Below are positions 63,524-64,000 of a stretch of DNA of 64,000 bases, piece after piece. Under the pieces are notes generated by a model. That model was not told the origin of the DNA. It was given only the letters and a program-made list of their open reading frames with translations, and did not search any database. This stretch comes from Cognatishimia sp. F0-27 (GTDB lineage: Bacteria; Pseudomonadota; Alphaproteobacteria; Rhodobacterales; Rhodobacteraceae), in contig NZ_JAFMPQ010000021.1 of NCBI RefSeq assembly GCF_020667845.1, positions 30,382 to 94,381 of the forward strand. Reading direction: 5' to 3'. Numbering within the stretch: position 1 is the first letter of the stretch; every line of letters begins with the position of its first letter. The translations under genes and the position numbers were made by a program.

Positions 63524-64000
63524 CGCCCGTCAAACACGGCTCACACCGGGCTGGCCGGGCCCCGCCATGCGCAAGCACAACGGCCACAGGATCAGTCCAG
63601 CGGCACACCCTTGTGCCCGGCGAGGTCCATGAAATACTGCCACGCCACCCGTCCAACGCGCCCGTCAGGCACGGCTCACACCGGGCTGACAGGCCCGCCA
63701 TGCGCAAGCACAACGGCCACAGAATCAGTCCAGCGGCACACCCTTGCGCCCGGCGAGGTCCATGAAATACTACCATGCCACCCGACCAGAGCGCCCGTCA
63801 GGCACGGCTCACACCGGGCTGACAGGCCCGCCATGCGCAAGCACAACGGCCACAGGATCAGTCCAGCGGCACACCCTTGTGCCCGGCGAGGTCCATGAAA
63901 TACGACCACGCCACCCGTCCAACGCGCCCGTCAGGCATGGCTCACACCGGGCTGACAGGCCCGCCATGCGCAAGCACAACGGCCACAGGATCAGTCCAGC
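63524..64000. repeat. 133-bp tandem repeat containing copies of a gene 3' end (runs past the window)
   Basis: The landmark CGCCCGTCA starts at 63524, 63659, 63792 and 63925, and stop codon TCA (minus strand) falls at 63592, 63725, 63858 and 63991, exactly 133 bp apart. Each unit encodes on the minus strand the end of a protein, GRVGRVAWSYFMDLAGHKGV then PLD and stop. This tail resembles the C-terminus of a DUF815-type AAA ATPase (memory only). The complete gene probably lies right of the window; these units are duplicates of its 3' end. Confidence 0.88.

Noticed and set aside
63524..64000. Evenly spaced repeats at the right edge could suggest CRISPR or a protein repeat.
   Set aside because: The whole 133-bp period is repeated, with no spacers, and the period shifts the reading frame.

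Overview
The window looks like chromosomal DNA of a Rhodobacteraceae (Roseobacter-type) alphaproteobacterium. It is GC-rich and densely coded, with many ATGA start/stop overlaps. Markers are a pyruvate dehydrogenase E1-beta carrying its own lipoyl domain, a complete Rhodobacter capsulatus-type gene transfer agent (GTA) cluster, and a family of GC-hairpin intergenic repeats. All identifications come from reading the translated sequence and comparing it with remembered families; no database search was run.

Layout. 1-3772 (+): pdhA (cut by the window edge), pdhB, a small unknown gene, and pdhC. 3911-4720 (-): cysE, convergent with pdhC. 5193-19635 (-): the GTA structural cluster in order g1, g2, g3, g3.5, g4 to g10, g10.1, g11 to g15, plus one short trailing gene. 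Every reading frame is open. 20013-22449 (+): an aminotransferase and a TfoX-like gene leaving divergently from the GTA, then YqaE/Pmp3 and DUF4112 genes behind a stress-sigma-like promoter. 22574-24268 (-): ndk and an MFS exporter. 24317-28896 (+): an ABC-F ATPase, a CrtA-like protein, MarC and a membrane aspartic protease. 28970-31753 (-): a DNA-alkylation-repair HEAT protein, an SDR, a 31-bp tandem repeat and a SnoaL-like gene. 32104-34825 (+): prfC and a secreted HExxH protein. 34880-37141 (-): a VWA protein and a MoxR ATPase.

37301-44131 (+) is the most distinctive accessory block. It holds three related glycosyltransferases, a sulfotransferase, a large protein that joins a sulfotransferase-like domain lacking the PAPS P-loop to a glycosyltransferase, and a Rhodobacteraceae protein of unclear function. 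The genes overlap or nearly touch, so they are probably one transcription unit that builds or decorates a surface glycan. 44194-47783 (+): pyrC, pyrE, dnaB. 47950-50310 (-): the cobalamin nucleotide-loop genes cobT, cobS and cobC. 50456-53523 (+): alr, an MlaE/MlaF-type lipid ABC pair and a membrane protein. 53657-62987 (+): housekeeping genes including radA, cvpA, purF, surE, pcm and nlpD.

The right edge (63524-64000) is a 133-bp tandem repeat whose units each carry a copy of the 3' end of a minus-strand gene that lies beyond the window. The best candidates for unusual biology are the glycosyltransferase/sulfotransferase block with its degenerate fusion, the intergenic repeat family (four full copies and one hairpin-only copy, two of which supply the 3' ends of genes), the hairpins inside the GTA operon, and the 133-bp repeat.
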